The notes under the pieces are model-generated. The model searched no databases, had not been told where the DNA came from, and was given only the letters and a program-made list of their open reading frames with translations. Of a DNA stretch of 64,000 nucleotides, positions 25,713 to 35,885 are shown one piece after another (position 1 is the first letter of the stretch; each line of letters begins with the position of its first letter). This DNA is from Edolisoma coerulescens (taxonomy: Eukaryota > Chordata > Aves > Passeriformes > Campephagidae). The stretch covers positions 1,492,661-1,556,660 of the forward strand of contig VWZW01007171.1 in the NCBI GenBank assembly GCA_013397115.1, in the 5' to 3' direction. The translations under genes were made by a program, and so were the position numbers.

Positions 25713-26325
25713 AGCAGAGCAGGTTGTGTCCCATGCTGCTGGCAGCGCTGGGCTCTTGGTGCCGCACCCTATGGAGGCACTGGGAGCAAGAGGCTGGGAA
25801 TAGAGAAGGGCCCCTCCCCACCCTCTGCAGCTGCTCGGTGCAGGTGCTTCGGGAATATGCCCTCACATCTCCTGCTTAATGCTTGGGGAACGATGACAAA
25901 CATGTTTTTCATGGGTTGGACAGGGTTAGGGGGCACCTTGGTGTTTCCCAGCCAGGCTTCAGAGAAGCAGATGGCCCTAAGATTCCTGCCTACATGGCCT
26001 GCCTGAAACACAGTTTTAATGAAGTTGCCGAAACTTCAGTTGACAATGGCAAGAGAGGATGGATGCGCTGTGTGCTCAGGTGGAACAATAGAGGCCTTAC
26101 CATGAGGATTAGGAGGGTCACGTCACACTTGTAGTTTCAGATCCCAGTTGTCTTCTTCTGTTCTTCCTCACAAATAAAGTAGTAAAATTAATTTTCTTAC
26201 CTTGCATTTTATTCCCCAAAGGAAAATTTATATTCCTTACATGTTGTAATTTTTATAATGTATTTTTTATAAATTGAACAGGTTAAATTCTCTACATCTC
26301 CCAGAGCAGGACATCCCTGTCTAGA
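25713..26325. other. unassigned sequence between CR1 and LTR element
   Basis: No family recognised. Overlapping open frames exist on both strands (25,593-26,006 and 25,883-26,134 on plus). An AATAAA follows at about 26,171 on plus. It could be an unrecognised transposon segment or the tail of a non-coding transcript. Confidence 0.3.
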
Positions 26326-27002
26326 TGCCAGGTGCCCACCAAAGTCACTCTGTCACTCCCTTCCTCAACTGGTCAGGGGAGAGAAAATAGAACAAAGGGC
26401 TTGTGAATTGAGATAAAGACAGGGAGAGATCACTCACCATTTACATCATGGGCAGAACAGACTCAGCGTGGGGAAATTAGTTGAATTTATTGCCAATGAA
26501 ATCAGAGTAGGGTAATGAGAAATAAAATCAAGTCTTAAAACTTTCCTCCCACCCTTCCTTTCTTTCCGGGCTCAACTTCATTCCCAAATTCTCTCTCTGC
26601 TTCCCATACAGCAGAGCAGGGGGACAAATGGGACCTGCAGTCAGTTCAACACATACTGTCTCTGCTGCCCCTTCTTCCTCATGGGGAGGACTTGTCAACT
26701 CTTCCCCTGCTCCAGCGTGGGAGACAGTCTCCCACAGGAAACAGTCTTCCACGAGTTTCTCCAGTGCTAGTCCTTCCCACGGGCTGCAGTTTTCACAAAC
26801 TACTCCAGTGAGGGTCCCTTCCACAGGGTCAGCCCTTCAGGAACAGACTGCTCCGGTGTGGGTCCCCTGAAGGGTCACATGTCCTGACAGCAAACCTGCT
26901 CCAGGATGGACTCCTCTCTCCATGGGGCCACAGGTCCTACCAGGAGCCTGCTCCAGTGCAAGCTTCCCACGGGGTCACAGCCTCCTTGAGGCACCTGCCT
27001 GC

Positions 27003-27465
27003 CCTGGCATGGGCTCTGCCAAGACCTGCAGGGGAATCTCTGCTCCAACACCTGGAGCACCTCCTCCGCCTCCTTCTTCACTGACCCGAATGCCTTCAAA
27101 GTTGTTCCTCTCACATATTCTCACCCTTCTCTCCCAGCTTCTGTTGCTCAGAAGCTTTTACCCTTTCTTAATATGTTATCACAGGGGCACTACCACCACT
27201 GCTGATGGGCTCTGCTTTGGCCAGTGACAGGTCCNCCTGGCATGGGCTCTGCCAAGACCTGCAGGGGAATCTCTGCTCCAACACCTGGAGCACCTCCTCC
27301 GCCTCCTTCTTCACTGACCCGAATGCCTTCAAAGTTGTTCCTCTCACATATTCTCACCCTTCTCTCCCAGCTTCTGTTGCTCAGAAGCTTTTACCCTTTC
27401 TTAATATGTTATCACAGGGGCACTACCACCACTGCTGATGGGCTCAGCTTTGGCCAGTGACAGGT
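27003..27465. repeat. 233-bp direct duplication flanking a single N
   Basis: 27,003-27,232 and 27,236-27,465 are almost the same, with an offset of 233 bases and about one substitution (CTCTGCT versus CTCAGCT). The N at 27,235 sits at the junction. The other copy of this LTR (49,431-50,520) has only one such unit. Confidence 0.95.
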
Positions 27466-27486
27466 TCATCTTGGAGACTGCTGGAA

Positions 27487-27935
27487 TTGACACCTTCCAA
27501 CACAGGGGCTGCGGCGGCGAGGGAAGGATGCTACGCAGCCAGTGTGATTGATAAAGCAAGCTTTGATTTATTCCCGAATAGCGCAGCTTTTTATATGGAC
27601 TGAGTACAATAAGTATAGTGTTAGTAACAATAATGCCTTATGCACAGTGTCTGTGTATGTTCTGTCCTTGTTGTATCCTTCTGTGTTCTTGCTGTATCTT
27701 TTTCAGGGTTCTTCCTTGTCCCACAATCTTGCCAAGGATTCAGTGTTCTTGTTAGTTCAGCTATTTTATTCTTTTACATAATACAGCGCAATCGCCTGTG
27801 TTTTGCCTGCACGTCTTGCAAGATGGAGTGCGGCCTGCTTCCCGGCCTGCTCTTTGGCACAGAGATTGCCTGTAATGTCAAGCCATTCTCCAACAAGGGG
27901 CAGATTCTGATGTTGATTTGCAGAAGCCACCCCAT
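27487..27935 (-). mobile_element. second LTR, nested in copy A (ERVK-like, solo)
   Basis: Between two pieces that align with the other LTR family lies about 450 bp of unrelated sequence. On the minus strand it has TATAAAAAGC (27,595-27,586), then AATAAA (27,572-27,567), then GC-rich sequence ending near TGTGTTGGAAGGTGTCA. That order (TATA, poly(A) signal, short U5) is typical of an avian beta-retrovirus-like LTR. Borders are approximate and no target duplication was confirmed. No viral gene is present. Confidence 0.6.
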
Positions 27936-28005
27936 TGCATTGGGTTAATGTGATAAGTGGGGAGTCTTCCCCACCAAAACCTTGTCACGTTAACCCAATG
28001 CAATG
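27933..28005. repeat. imperfect palindrome (fold-back)
   Basis: A 21-base left arm (27,933-27,953) pairs with 27,985-28,005 with one mismatch. Inside it, GTGGGGA (27,957-27,963) pairs with TCCCCAC (27,968-27,974) around a GTCT loop. The arms look like two copies of the same LTR terminus, placed head to head. Confidence 0.9.
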
Positions 28006-31000
28006 CCAATTTTACACTCAAGGCATGTCACTTCCTTGGTGGAGTACTCAGTGGACACAAATAACTCATGAGCCACATATTATTAGGATCCTTTTGCACA
28101 GGATGGTGGCAGTTCATACACAGGTGCTCATCTGTTCCCTTCTAAATGTTTCCAGAGTTGCTGCTTTCTGTCCTGTTCTGCAGGTATGGTCTACCTGCCT
28201 TGTTTATAGATTACTACATATCCGGTTGTATTATCTAGTGATGGTATCCTCATGTTTTTAAGATTTATCTACTATTTTTTAATTTATCACAGGATTTCAT
28301 TGTATATGCTTAAGCTCATTTTTAAACCAGATAGTTCAGAAGTAGTAGAGTCTGCCCTAAGTCCCAGATGCAGCTAAGCAGGGAGGTTTCACTGCCTCTT
28401 GATGTATGAGTTACTTCATGTAAAGGCCTGAATACTGTTATGAGAGCAACATAGTACATAGAGTTTTAAACTGTGTAGCAGTGTTAGCTTAAGCAGCTTG
28501 CCTGGGTGTGTTTGCCCTTCTGTAAGCCCCAGGGCTCTAGTGCATTTTCCAGTGTGCTGAACCAAGTTGGATCTATCAGATGACTTAAGAAGAAAGGCCC
28601 ATCTGAAGCCACAGTCTGAACTGGCTTTAAACAGGGTAACTTGCTTTCTTAGAACAGCAACGGCATAGGCAAAACAAGACCTACAACTTCAATAAGAAGG
28701 AAGTTTGGACATGATAAACTTCATGCTGTCAGGGCACATCCTGCCTCTCTTTGACTGGCAAATAAGGTATTGGAGGTAGGAGGCAGCTGATCCCTTTTAG
28801 CTGCGCATGGTTCCTTCCTAAACTGTCTCACTTTATCCCATAATCTCATTGTAAAATTCTTTCCTGTGCCTGCTCAGACATTCGTCTCACCACTGGGATA
28901 TGTGCAATGGTGTATTGATTCATACCTTTGCTAAGGAGAAGGTTCAAGGATTTCACATTTCTGGTCCAGTCACAGACCCCCACAGACTCGCTCTCCCCAA
29001 GGACAAGCAGACCTTTCTGATCTGACATGTTCAGAGGTGCATGATTCATCAGCTTCTCAAAACATCCATGAAACAATCCAAAAGAACTTGAAAACACTGG
29101 AGAAGAAAAGATAAATTTATGTATTCCCAGGCACAGATTCTGCATCCACACATTCTCAAACATTTTGCCAATTTAGCATTCTGTTTACTGTAGTCATGAC
29201 ATTAAGAAGAAATTATCTCAAATTTATTTAAAAGATAGACTAATTTTATAAGCTCTCTTAGTAGTCAAAGGTGAGTTCATCCTCTTTGACTAAATAACTA
29301 CTTTTTAGATAAGAGAGATGAATCCACATATGGTATTCAGATGGTGGCCAACTCTGTTTGTAGTTGTTTTCACATAATATGGATATAATCTCATTCAAAT
29401 GATTTTGAGATATATTTAATATTAATAGGATGTACATTAGCCATTTGAAAAATACTTCTATTTCAGTACTTTCCATGGGACGTATCAAGGGAGAAATCTG
29501 TTGTTGTTATTATTGATGGGTTTTTGCTGATCTCTGTTGGGTTGCATACCCAGCACTCAGGCTCTTTCAGAGTGGTCCCTTGAAACATGATTGTTTTCAG
29601 TTTAGGACAACAATGAAAGTAGTTTGATTTTAGTGAGTTCTATCTGTTACTTAATTCAAAAAATCGAAAGCTTTCAAAACATTTTCTCATTATACCTGTT
29701 AAGTCATGTTTTTGTAGGTGGGATGAAAACTTGTAAATCAAGTTACACATCACTTGTAAATCGATGGTGGTAAATCTTCCTGTTTTGAAGAAGGAGAGTT
29801 CTTTGGTGTATGTGATTTTTGTCGTGTTATAGCCAAAGTATTGTGGTGTCAATAATTCAGGTGAGTTAACTGTATTCATTTATATGCATGCTATACTTTT
29901 AAATGCCATTAATTATTTCTAACATTCATGTTTTTATGTTTGTCTTGGACTGCTGCTTGGAGAGACAGTCATAATGGGTTATGAGACAGTTGATAAAAAT
30001 TGGATATTTACCAGAGATAATGGTTCCAAAATTTGTCAATCTAGGATTCCCAATCTTGATCTATGAAATATGGAAGTTTTTATTTTGAGAAAATAGTTTT
30101 GCACATACTCTCACTGTATGTTTGATAAAAAGCTATTATATGAATAGCATTTATATATAGCATTATATATATAATGTTTATTTTTACTTGCCGTATTGAT
30201 TATTGATGGTATTCTGAAAAGATAAAACTATCACCTAAGAGGCTCAAACAAATTTTAAAAAACCCAAGTATTTCAAAGCACTGTGACAAATTAACATATA
30301 TTGGTAGAGCAGTATTCTGCTAATAATGGTGTCTGAGGTAATTGATTAAATCTAACTTTTTCAGTCAAGCTATAGGGAAAAACACATTTTTCTATTTTCA
30401 TCAGCATAATATCACATAGACAGAAGCTGTGTACTGATAACAAATGTATCAGGCTTTGCAAACACAAGTATTCTGCCTCTTAACACTAGATGGCAGACAA
30501 AAATGGGAAAACATTTCCTTGTTTTCAGGGATGGAATGTTGAAAAATTAATTTGCAAGTTGAATGAACATTCACCAAAAACTCTCAAAGTATTAAGAATT
30601 AAGACCATTGAACGCATGCTTATGACAGCATGGATACTTTCTGCAACCTTTCATTTGGATGTGTTTTTTGGCACAAACACTGAAAATAATCAAGTGGAAC
30701 TTTATTATTTTCATATTGCTTTTTTATCTATTACTTCCCTTCAATATTTCGATCCTGTCAAAGAGCTAAAAATTCTAGAAGCCTTAGAAAGGAAAAGAGA
30801 AACTTTTAGAGAAAACTGTCCTCACCAGGTATTCACATCGTTGTGAAATTGTCTTCTGCAAATCCAAAGAGCAGATGATGTAAGACTTACATTTCAGCTG
30901 CTTACTGTCTTTGCCTTGCGTTAGTTACCCAAAGTAACTGGGCTGCTTTTCTCCTTATTGTCATTGAATCTTAGACAATAATGTGGAAGTAACATGTTTG

Positions 31001-34000
31001 CAAAGGGGGCAATTCCTTTCATAGAATATTATAAATTACTGTGCCAAATATTATGTAATCATTTCACCTAGAAGCCAGTGAATGTTTTGGGTTGTTATCC
31101 CCTTCCTCTCCCAGATACATCCTCGAAAAGAAGAGTCAGAATCTCCAAGATTCTGAATCCCACTCTAAAATGTTGGTTCTTCTAGCTAATCGTGATGTGC
31201 ATACGCAGTACTGGAACAGTAACAAATCCCACCAAATCCCACCTCATCTTTCTTTCTCAGTGCTTCTACTGTGGCTGCAGAGGTAGCAAGCCAGGCTGGC
31301 TATTTCCAGTGCTAGCAGCTTTATGGACTAAAACCAGAAAAGACCCAAGTTTTTCCCATGGTAGTTTTCCTGTTGGAGTTATTCCAAATGAGAAAGGTAA
31401 ATGTACTGGAATGGAAGGGTAAGTGCAAATATACTTGCCTGCTTCACAGTTAGAAGGTCAGCTACAAAGATGTCCATAGCTTCTGGTTTATGTTTCTCAG
31501 GTTATTCTCATTACACAATAGCTTTTGGTGTAAAATGTATATATAGGAGCAAACAACAGACTGTGGCACTCCCCTTCTCATAGGAGTGCTTTACCTACAA
31601 GGATGAAGCTTTTTTTTCCCCAGAGCTTCTTCTTGGTTTCACAAATTCTTATGTTCGTAGTCACCTAGTTTCAACAAGAGTAGAAACCATTTTCCATTTT
31701 GCCTTGGTTGGTGGTTGGTGACCAGGAAATTCTCTTAAGAAATCAGAAATGTGTGTTTAAACCTTCTCTGGCTGAAAATAGAACTGACCCCGTTTTCTTG
31801 CACCATCTGGGTAAATATTCCATTGAAAATAATCCTTTCCTAGATATTGTCAATGACTTTCTTCCTGTTCCTCTTCCCTCCTGTTCTTGCTGTTCCTCCT
31901 CTCTTCACCCAGGAACCTCCATATCCTCACCCCATTTGAAAGCACTGAACAATTTTTGGCCTGTTTCTTGAAGGAATGCTTGAAAAACATTGTTAAAAGA
32001 GTTAAAGGCTCTGCATTTTGAATGCATAAAGCTACCTGACTCTTGTGCAGAGTTAAGACTCTAGATTACCATCAGGATCTGGAATTTAGTGATGTCCTGC
32101 TCTGTTCATCTTCCTGCTTTGCCAAATCCAGGCAGTTTCCTGCTTCCCACACAACATAAAGGTGCTTGGATCCTTAAACAGGGATTGTGCTCAGGGAATT
32201 GGTATCTGAAGTCTGTTATACATCTATCCTTGATTTCCTGTGCCTCCACTGCTCATAGCCATTGGTCTCTGCCCTTGTGCTTTTGTGCATTCTAGAAATC
32301 TATCTGCCAAAACAAGAGTGTACTGGTCAAATAATTATATACTAGATATGAATAGTGTAGTTTATTACTTAGAATTTCAAATTTAGACTCGTGCTAGAGG
32401 TCATATTATAAATTCCTCTTCAGCTCCCTGTGATTATCATAATAGTCATTCTGTTACCTTTCAGCACTCAAGAAGCGATAGGTGTGAGTTTTGTTACTGC
32501 AGCATCTGGTTGAGAGTGTGATTGCACAAGTGTCAGCCAAGGTTTTTGGTGTAAATGGAAGGAGGTCAGAACACACAGTCTCTTTAGCACTGCTGGAGTT
32601 AATTCACTGTCCACAGTGTTTGCAACTGCTTATTTGGTATTGCTGGAGAAACTGATTGTCATTTTTATTTACATTGTTGTTTAAGTAAATTACTGACATA
32701 TGGTTGATCTTTCCTCTGGACCTCTAAGTATTATACTAGGTACCGTCTTAGCATTTTTGCCTTTATTGAAATGCTCTGTTTAACTTCTCTTCTGTGGAAA
32801 AAGTGCTTTGTAATTCTTCATCAAAACCAGTTCATCATAGTTCCTTCTCCAAAAGTTACACGTGGTTTCTCCATTTTTCTTCTCTCTGATCAGCCTTGGT
32901 GAAGCTCCTTATCTGTCAGTTATTTTCCATGACCCTGGTAGCAGGTGAGCTGTTAGGCCATTTAGCGTCCTAATGGAGAACCCAGACTGTCTGAAATGCT
33001 GCAAATGAAAAAGACAGTTTTTGGCTGAGGCCTATGTAACTGATTTGTAATGATTTATTTCTATCTTAAAATAGCTTGATGGAAGTTGTAGAAGAAACAG
33101 TAAAAGCTCTGTACTCTATGGGTAAACACTTTATTAAAGTTGCATGAAATTCTACAGCAGTAATAGGAAAGAAGCATTACTTAGAGAATGGTTTACAAAT
33201 TGTGGAAGATAATTCTACCACCATAATAAGTACATGAATTAAGCAAACTGGTTTCAGGCTTTGGACCCAGTGGTACCCTCACTCATTGCTATCAGTAACA
33301 GCTGTAAAATCAGAAACTTACCTAAAGAATGAGGTTGGCAATAGCAAATTATAAAGTTTGCACTGAAACAGGTTAAAAAGTTATTGTTTCAGACATAATC
33401 TCCTTAGGGATTAAAAAGAGGCGCGTAGTACTGTACGTAGTTAGTGGTACTGTTTTGTGGTGAGTCTCTGGGACGTGCCTAGTTACAAGTCACAGGGGGC
33501 CCATACACATTTTTTTTCCCCTCTGGCTTTAATGCCTGTGGCTAATTCCTACTGAAGGATGCACTCAATTTAGGAATGCTTTTGTTCCAAAATATTGCAT
33601 AACAGTAAATATAGTTGTTTGATGTGTTGGAGTCCTACACTGTAAGGCTATAGAGCTGAATTTGTTTTGATGTAGCCTTTAATCTTAATAAAGTAATACC
33701 CTCTTCCTTTAAATACAGTTAATTTCCTCATTCGAGAAATGAACATAGTTTCTTGTGAAGTGAACGGCATCCACATCATGTGTGTGCAGGAGAGCAGCAT
33801 TTACACACACATAACACATGTACACAAAACACAGATGTGCACAGTTCCCTTTTGGTGTATAAACAGGGCTAGCAGGACAAAATGTTGTCCTGTGTTCATT
33901 GTAATGTTAATTTGAAAAGTTAAGTGTGGTTTCTAGTTCATCTTGACTGGAAACGGATGAGATTTTGGGTTGTCCTGACATTTTCTAATATTCTTTTGGC

Positions 34001-35064
34001 TTCACTAAGAGCTCTCCTTCCTGCCCAGAAGTGGTTTTGTCCAAATCAAAGCTTAACTCTTTCTGAGGAATAAAGTTATTGATGCTATTCATCATTTTGT
34101 GTTTCCTTGAGTGGCTAAGTATTGAACAGTATTCATGTGTAACTTTGACTAATCTCCTGTAGGAAAGAATCCATTTGCTATCCATTGCACTACTTCCAGA
34201 AGTTCTCATAACATTTCATGCTACTGATATGTATTTACATTACTTAATACATCTCCTCAAATGTATTCTCAGTCCATAGGGCAATTTCAGTGCAATGCTA
34301 TGTTAAGTCTTTTTATCTACCCTAGAATATATTACTAAGTAAGTATTTTATGTAAAAAGATATCAAGAAGTACGTGTTTCTACCATCTTCTTGGTAAGTG
34401 AATCTTTTAATGCACACTCTAGTCCTTTGCTTCCTATAAGGCCTATGGAAGCTGTTTTTACATTTTAATGTTTGAAAGTAAATAGAATCACATCAGCACT
34501 AAGGAAGTAATTTTTGATTTCTCTAAAATCCTCTAAAGATGTAGCAAATCATGCAAACATTTGTTTTTCATAATTAGTTGGTTTTCATGACTTGACAAGT
34601 GCAGTAACAATAATCTACTAGCTCTTTGCATCTACAGCATCTCACTGAGAAAAGAGGCAGGCCTCGGTTTCTTACGTCAAAAGCAGACAGCAGTATTTTC
34701 CACTTGATATTTTCTTAAATAGGAACTTTTTAGAACTTGCATTTCCAAAGTAAAAGAGTGCAAACCTATTCCTTCACAAGTAGTATTTAATACGTAATGT
34801 CTGTCAAAAATTAAACAATTTCTGGGTTTTAGAATCTGGTGGAGGGCACTTAACCATAAAATGCACGTATTTCTGCTTCAGCAAATACTCCTCACCTGGC
34901 TGGGCAAAAAAAAACCTGCAATGCACTGCAATTCATGCAGTTTTTGGAAGATGAAGATTGTGATAGGACTTGACACACGCAGGTCACATGGAATTGATAC
35001 ATCAGGGGAAGTGTTTATTCCCCACCAGCTCAGCACGCACTACTCACCACATACAGAGTATTTC
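28006..35064. other. intergenic DNA, no supported gene
   Basis: AT-rich unique-looking sequence. Minus-strand open frames at 28,846-29,163, 29,258-29,488 and 29,640-29,879 and plus-strand ones elsewhere show no recognisable domain. A degenerate CA-rich patch lies at 33,780-33,845. The one stretch with exon-like borders is listed separately. Confidence 0.6.
30527..30829 (+). other. exon-like open stretch of unknown identity
   Basis: An open frame is bordered by CCTTGTTTTCAG|GG on the left and CACCAG|GTATTC on the right, which look like a splice acceptor and donor. The frame reads GWNVEKLICKLNEHSPKTLK to ERKRETFRENCPHQ without a stop, about 101 codons. I do not recognise the protein, and no partner exon was found nearby. 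Chance occurrence in AT-rich DNA is quite possible. Confidence 0.2.
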
Positions 35065-35200
35065 CTCTGGCTCTGGAGGCCCTGTACAGGAAAGGTGTTG
35101 ATGAGCTTGAGTGAGCTCAGCATAGCACTGTGAAGATGAGGGCTGGAGGATGTAGCCTAGTGAGAAAGGTTGAGTGAGCTAGGCTTGTGCTCTGCACCAG
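35065..35200 (+). mobile_element. CR1 LINE fragment, plus orientation (left piece)
   Basis: It follows CR1 sense text: CTGTACAGGAAAGGTGTTGA, GATGAGGGCTGGAGGATG and GAGAAAGGTTGAGTGAGCTA. It ends where the CR1 text would continue with the GCCTGGAGGAGAG block found at 35,598. Confidence 0.65.
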
Positions 35201-35597
35201 GGAGTGCAACAATAAAGAGGGTGGTAAAATAGCTGTTTTCATAAGGTGGACTAAACCCCAGAAATATAGATAGTGAGAAAATCTTAGGTCCGTTCCAGTG
35301 CTGGGAACTCCCATTTTTGTGCAGCATTAGGCAGACATTACATGGATCTTCCCTTGCACAGATACCATCTGTGGAGGGGTTCCTCCTCCTTCCCACAATG
35401 TGGAGCGTTTACTTTTGTGGGGCAAACAATCACATGTATTTTCTCCTGACAGGCTGGGATGTCATCTCCTTCAAAGCATTCACCAGTGTCAGCACAGGCT
35501 TTAAGTACAAGGCTCAGTAGAACAGACATGTCCTGTTCAAGATCACTAACTCCTCAAATACAACATTTTCTACAATGCTCTCAATGTAGCTTGCTCA
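35201..35597. other. unidentified 400-bp segment between CR1 pieces
   Basis: It separates two collinear CR1 pieces. I do not recognise its sequence. It may be an insertion into the LINE, or diverged LINE sequence that I cannot follow. Confidence 0.35.
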
Positions 35598-35885
35598 GCC
35601 TGGAGGAGAGATCTTCAGAGGCACTAACAGTGCCCCCCAGTGCCTAGGAGGATGCTGGCAAGAGGTCTGAGCCAGGCTTTTACTGAACTCATGCCAGAAG
35701 AACGAGAGAAGGTGTCCTGAATAAGGGGAAGGTCTGGTGACACATAAGGAAAGCTTTTTCACAATGAAAATAAGCATTTGTAACCAGTTACCCAGGGAGG
35801 TTTCGGATTCTAAGCTCTTGGTGGTTTTGAAGACCCGACTGGACAAACCCTGGGTAAAGTGGTCTGAATTCAGTGTTGTCCCTGC
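35598..35885 (+). mobile_element. CR1 LINE fragment, plus orientation (right piece)
   Basis: CR1 sense text: CAGCCTGGAGGAGAG, GGTGACACATAAGGAAAGC, TTACCCAGGGAGGTTTCGG and GAAGACCCGACTGGACAAAC. It is collinear with the piece at 35,065-35,200 and separated from it by about 400 bp of other sequence. Confidence 0.85.

Larger units (their letters stand above)
26326..28005 (-). mobile_element. LTR retrotransposon LTR, copy A (ERVL-like), interrupted
   Basis: It shares long, nearly collinear sequence with 49,431-50,520, for example the stretch around GGGTCACATGTCCTGACAGC and the CTGCTCC...GGGTC units recurring every 40-60 bases. On the minus strand it carries AATAAA (26,491-26,486) and would start near 28,004 with the TGCATTGGG end. 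It resembles a solo LTR of a family common in bird genomes; the name is from memory. It lacks an internal segment present in copy B and contains a 233-bp duplication and a nested second LTR. No coding region of the parent element is present. Confidence 0.7.

Noticed and set aside
26922..27460. Two related plus-strand frames, as a tandem gene pair
   Set aside because: They are the same LTR segment read twice because of the 233-bp duplication around the N.
28846..29163. A 105-codon minus-strand frame
   Set aside because: No recognised domain, and neighbouring frames of similar length are just as anonymous.
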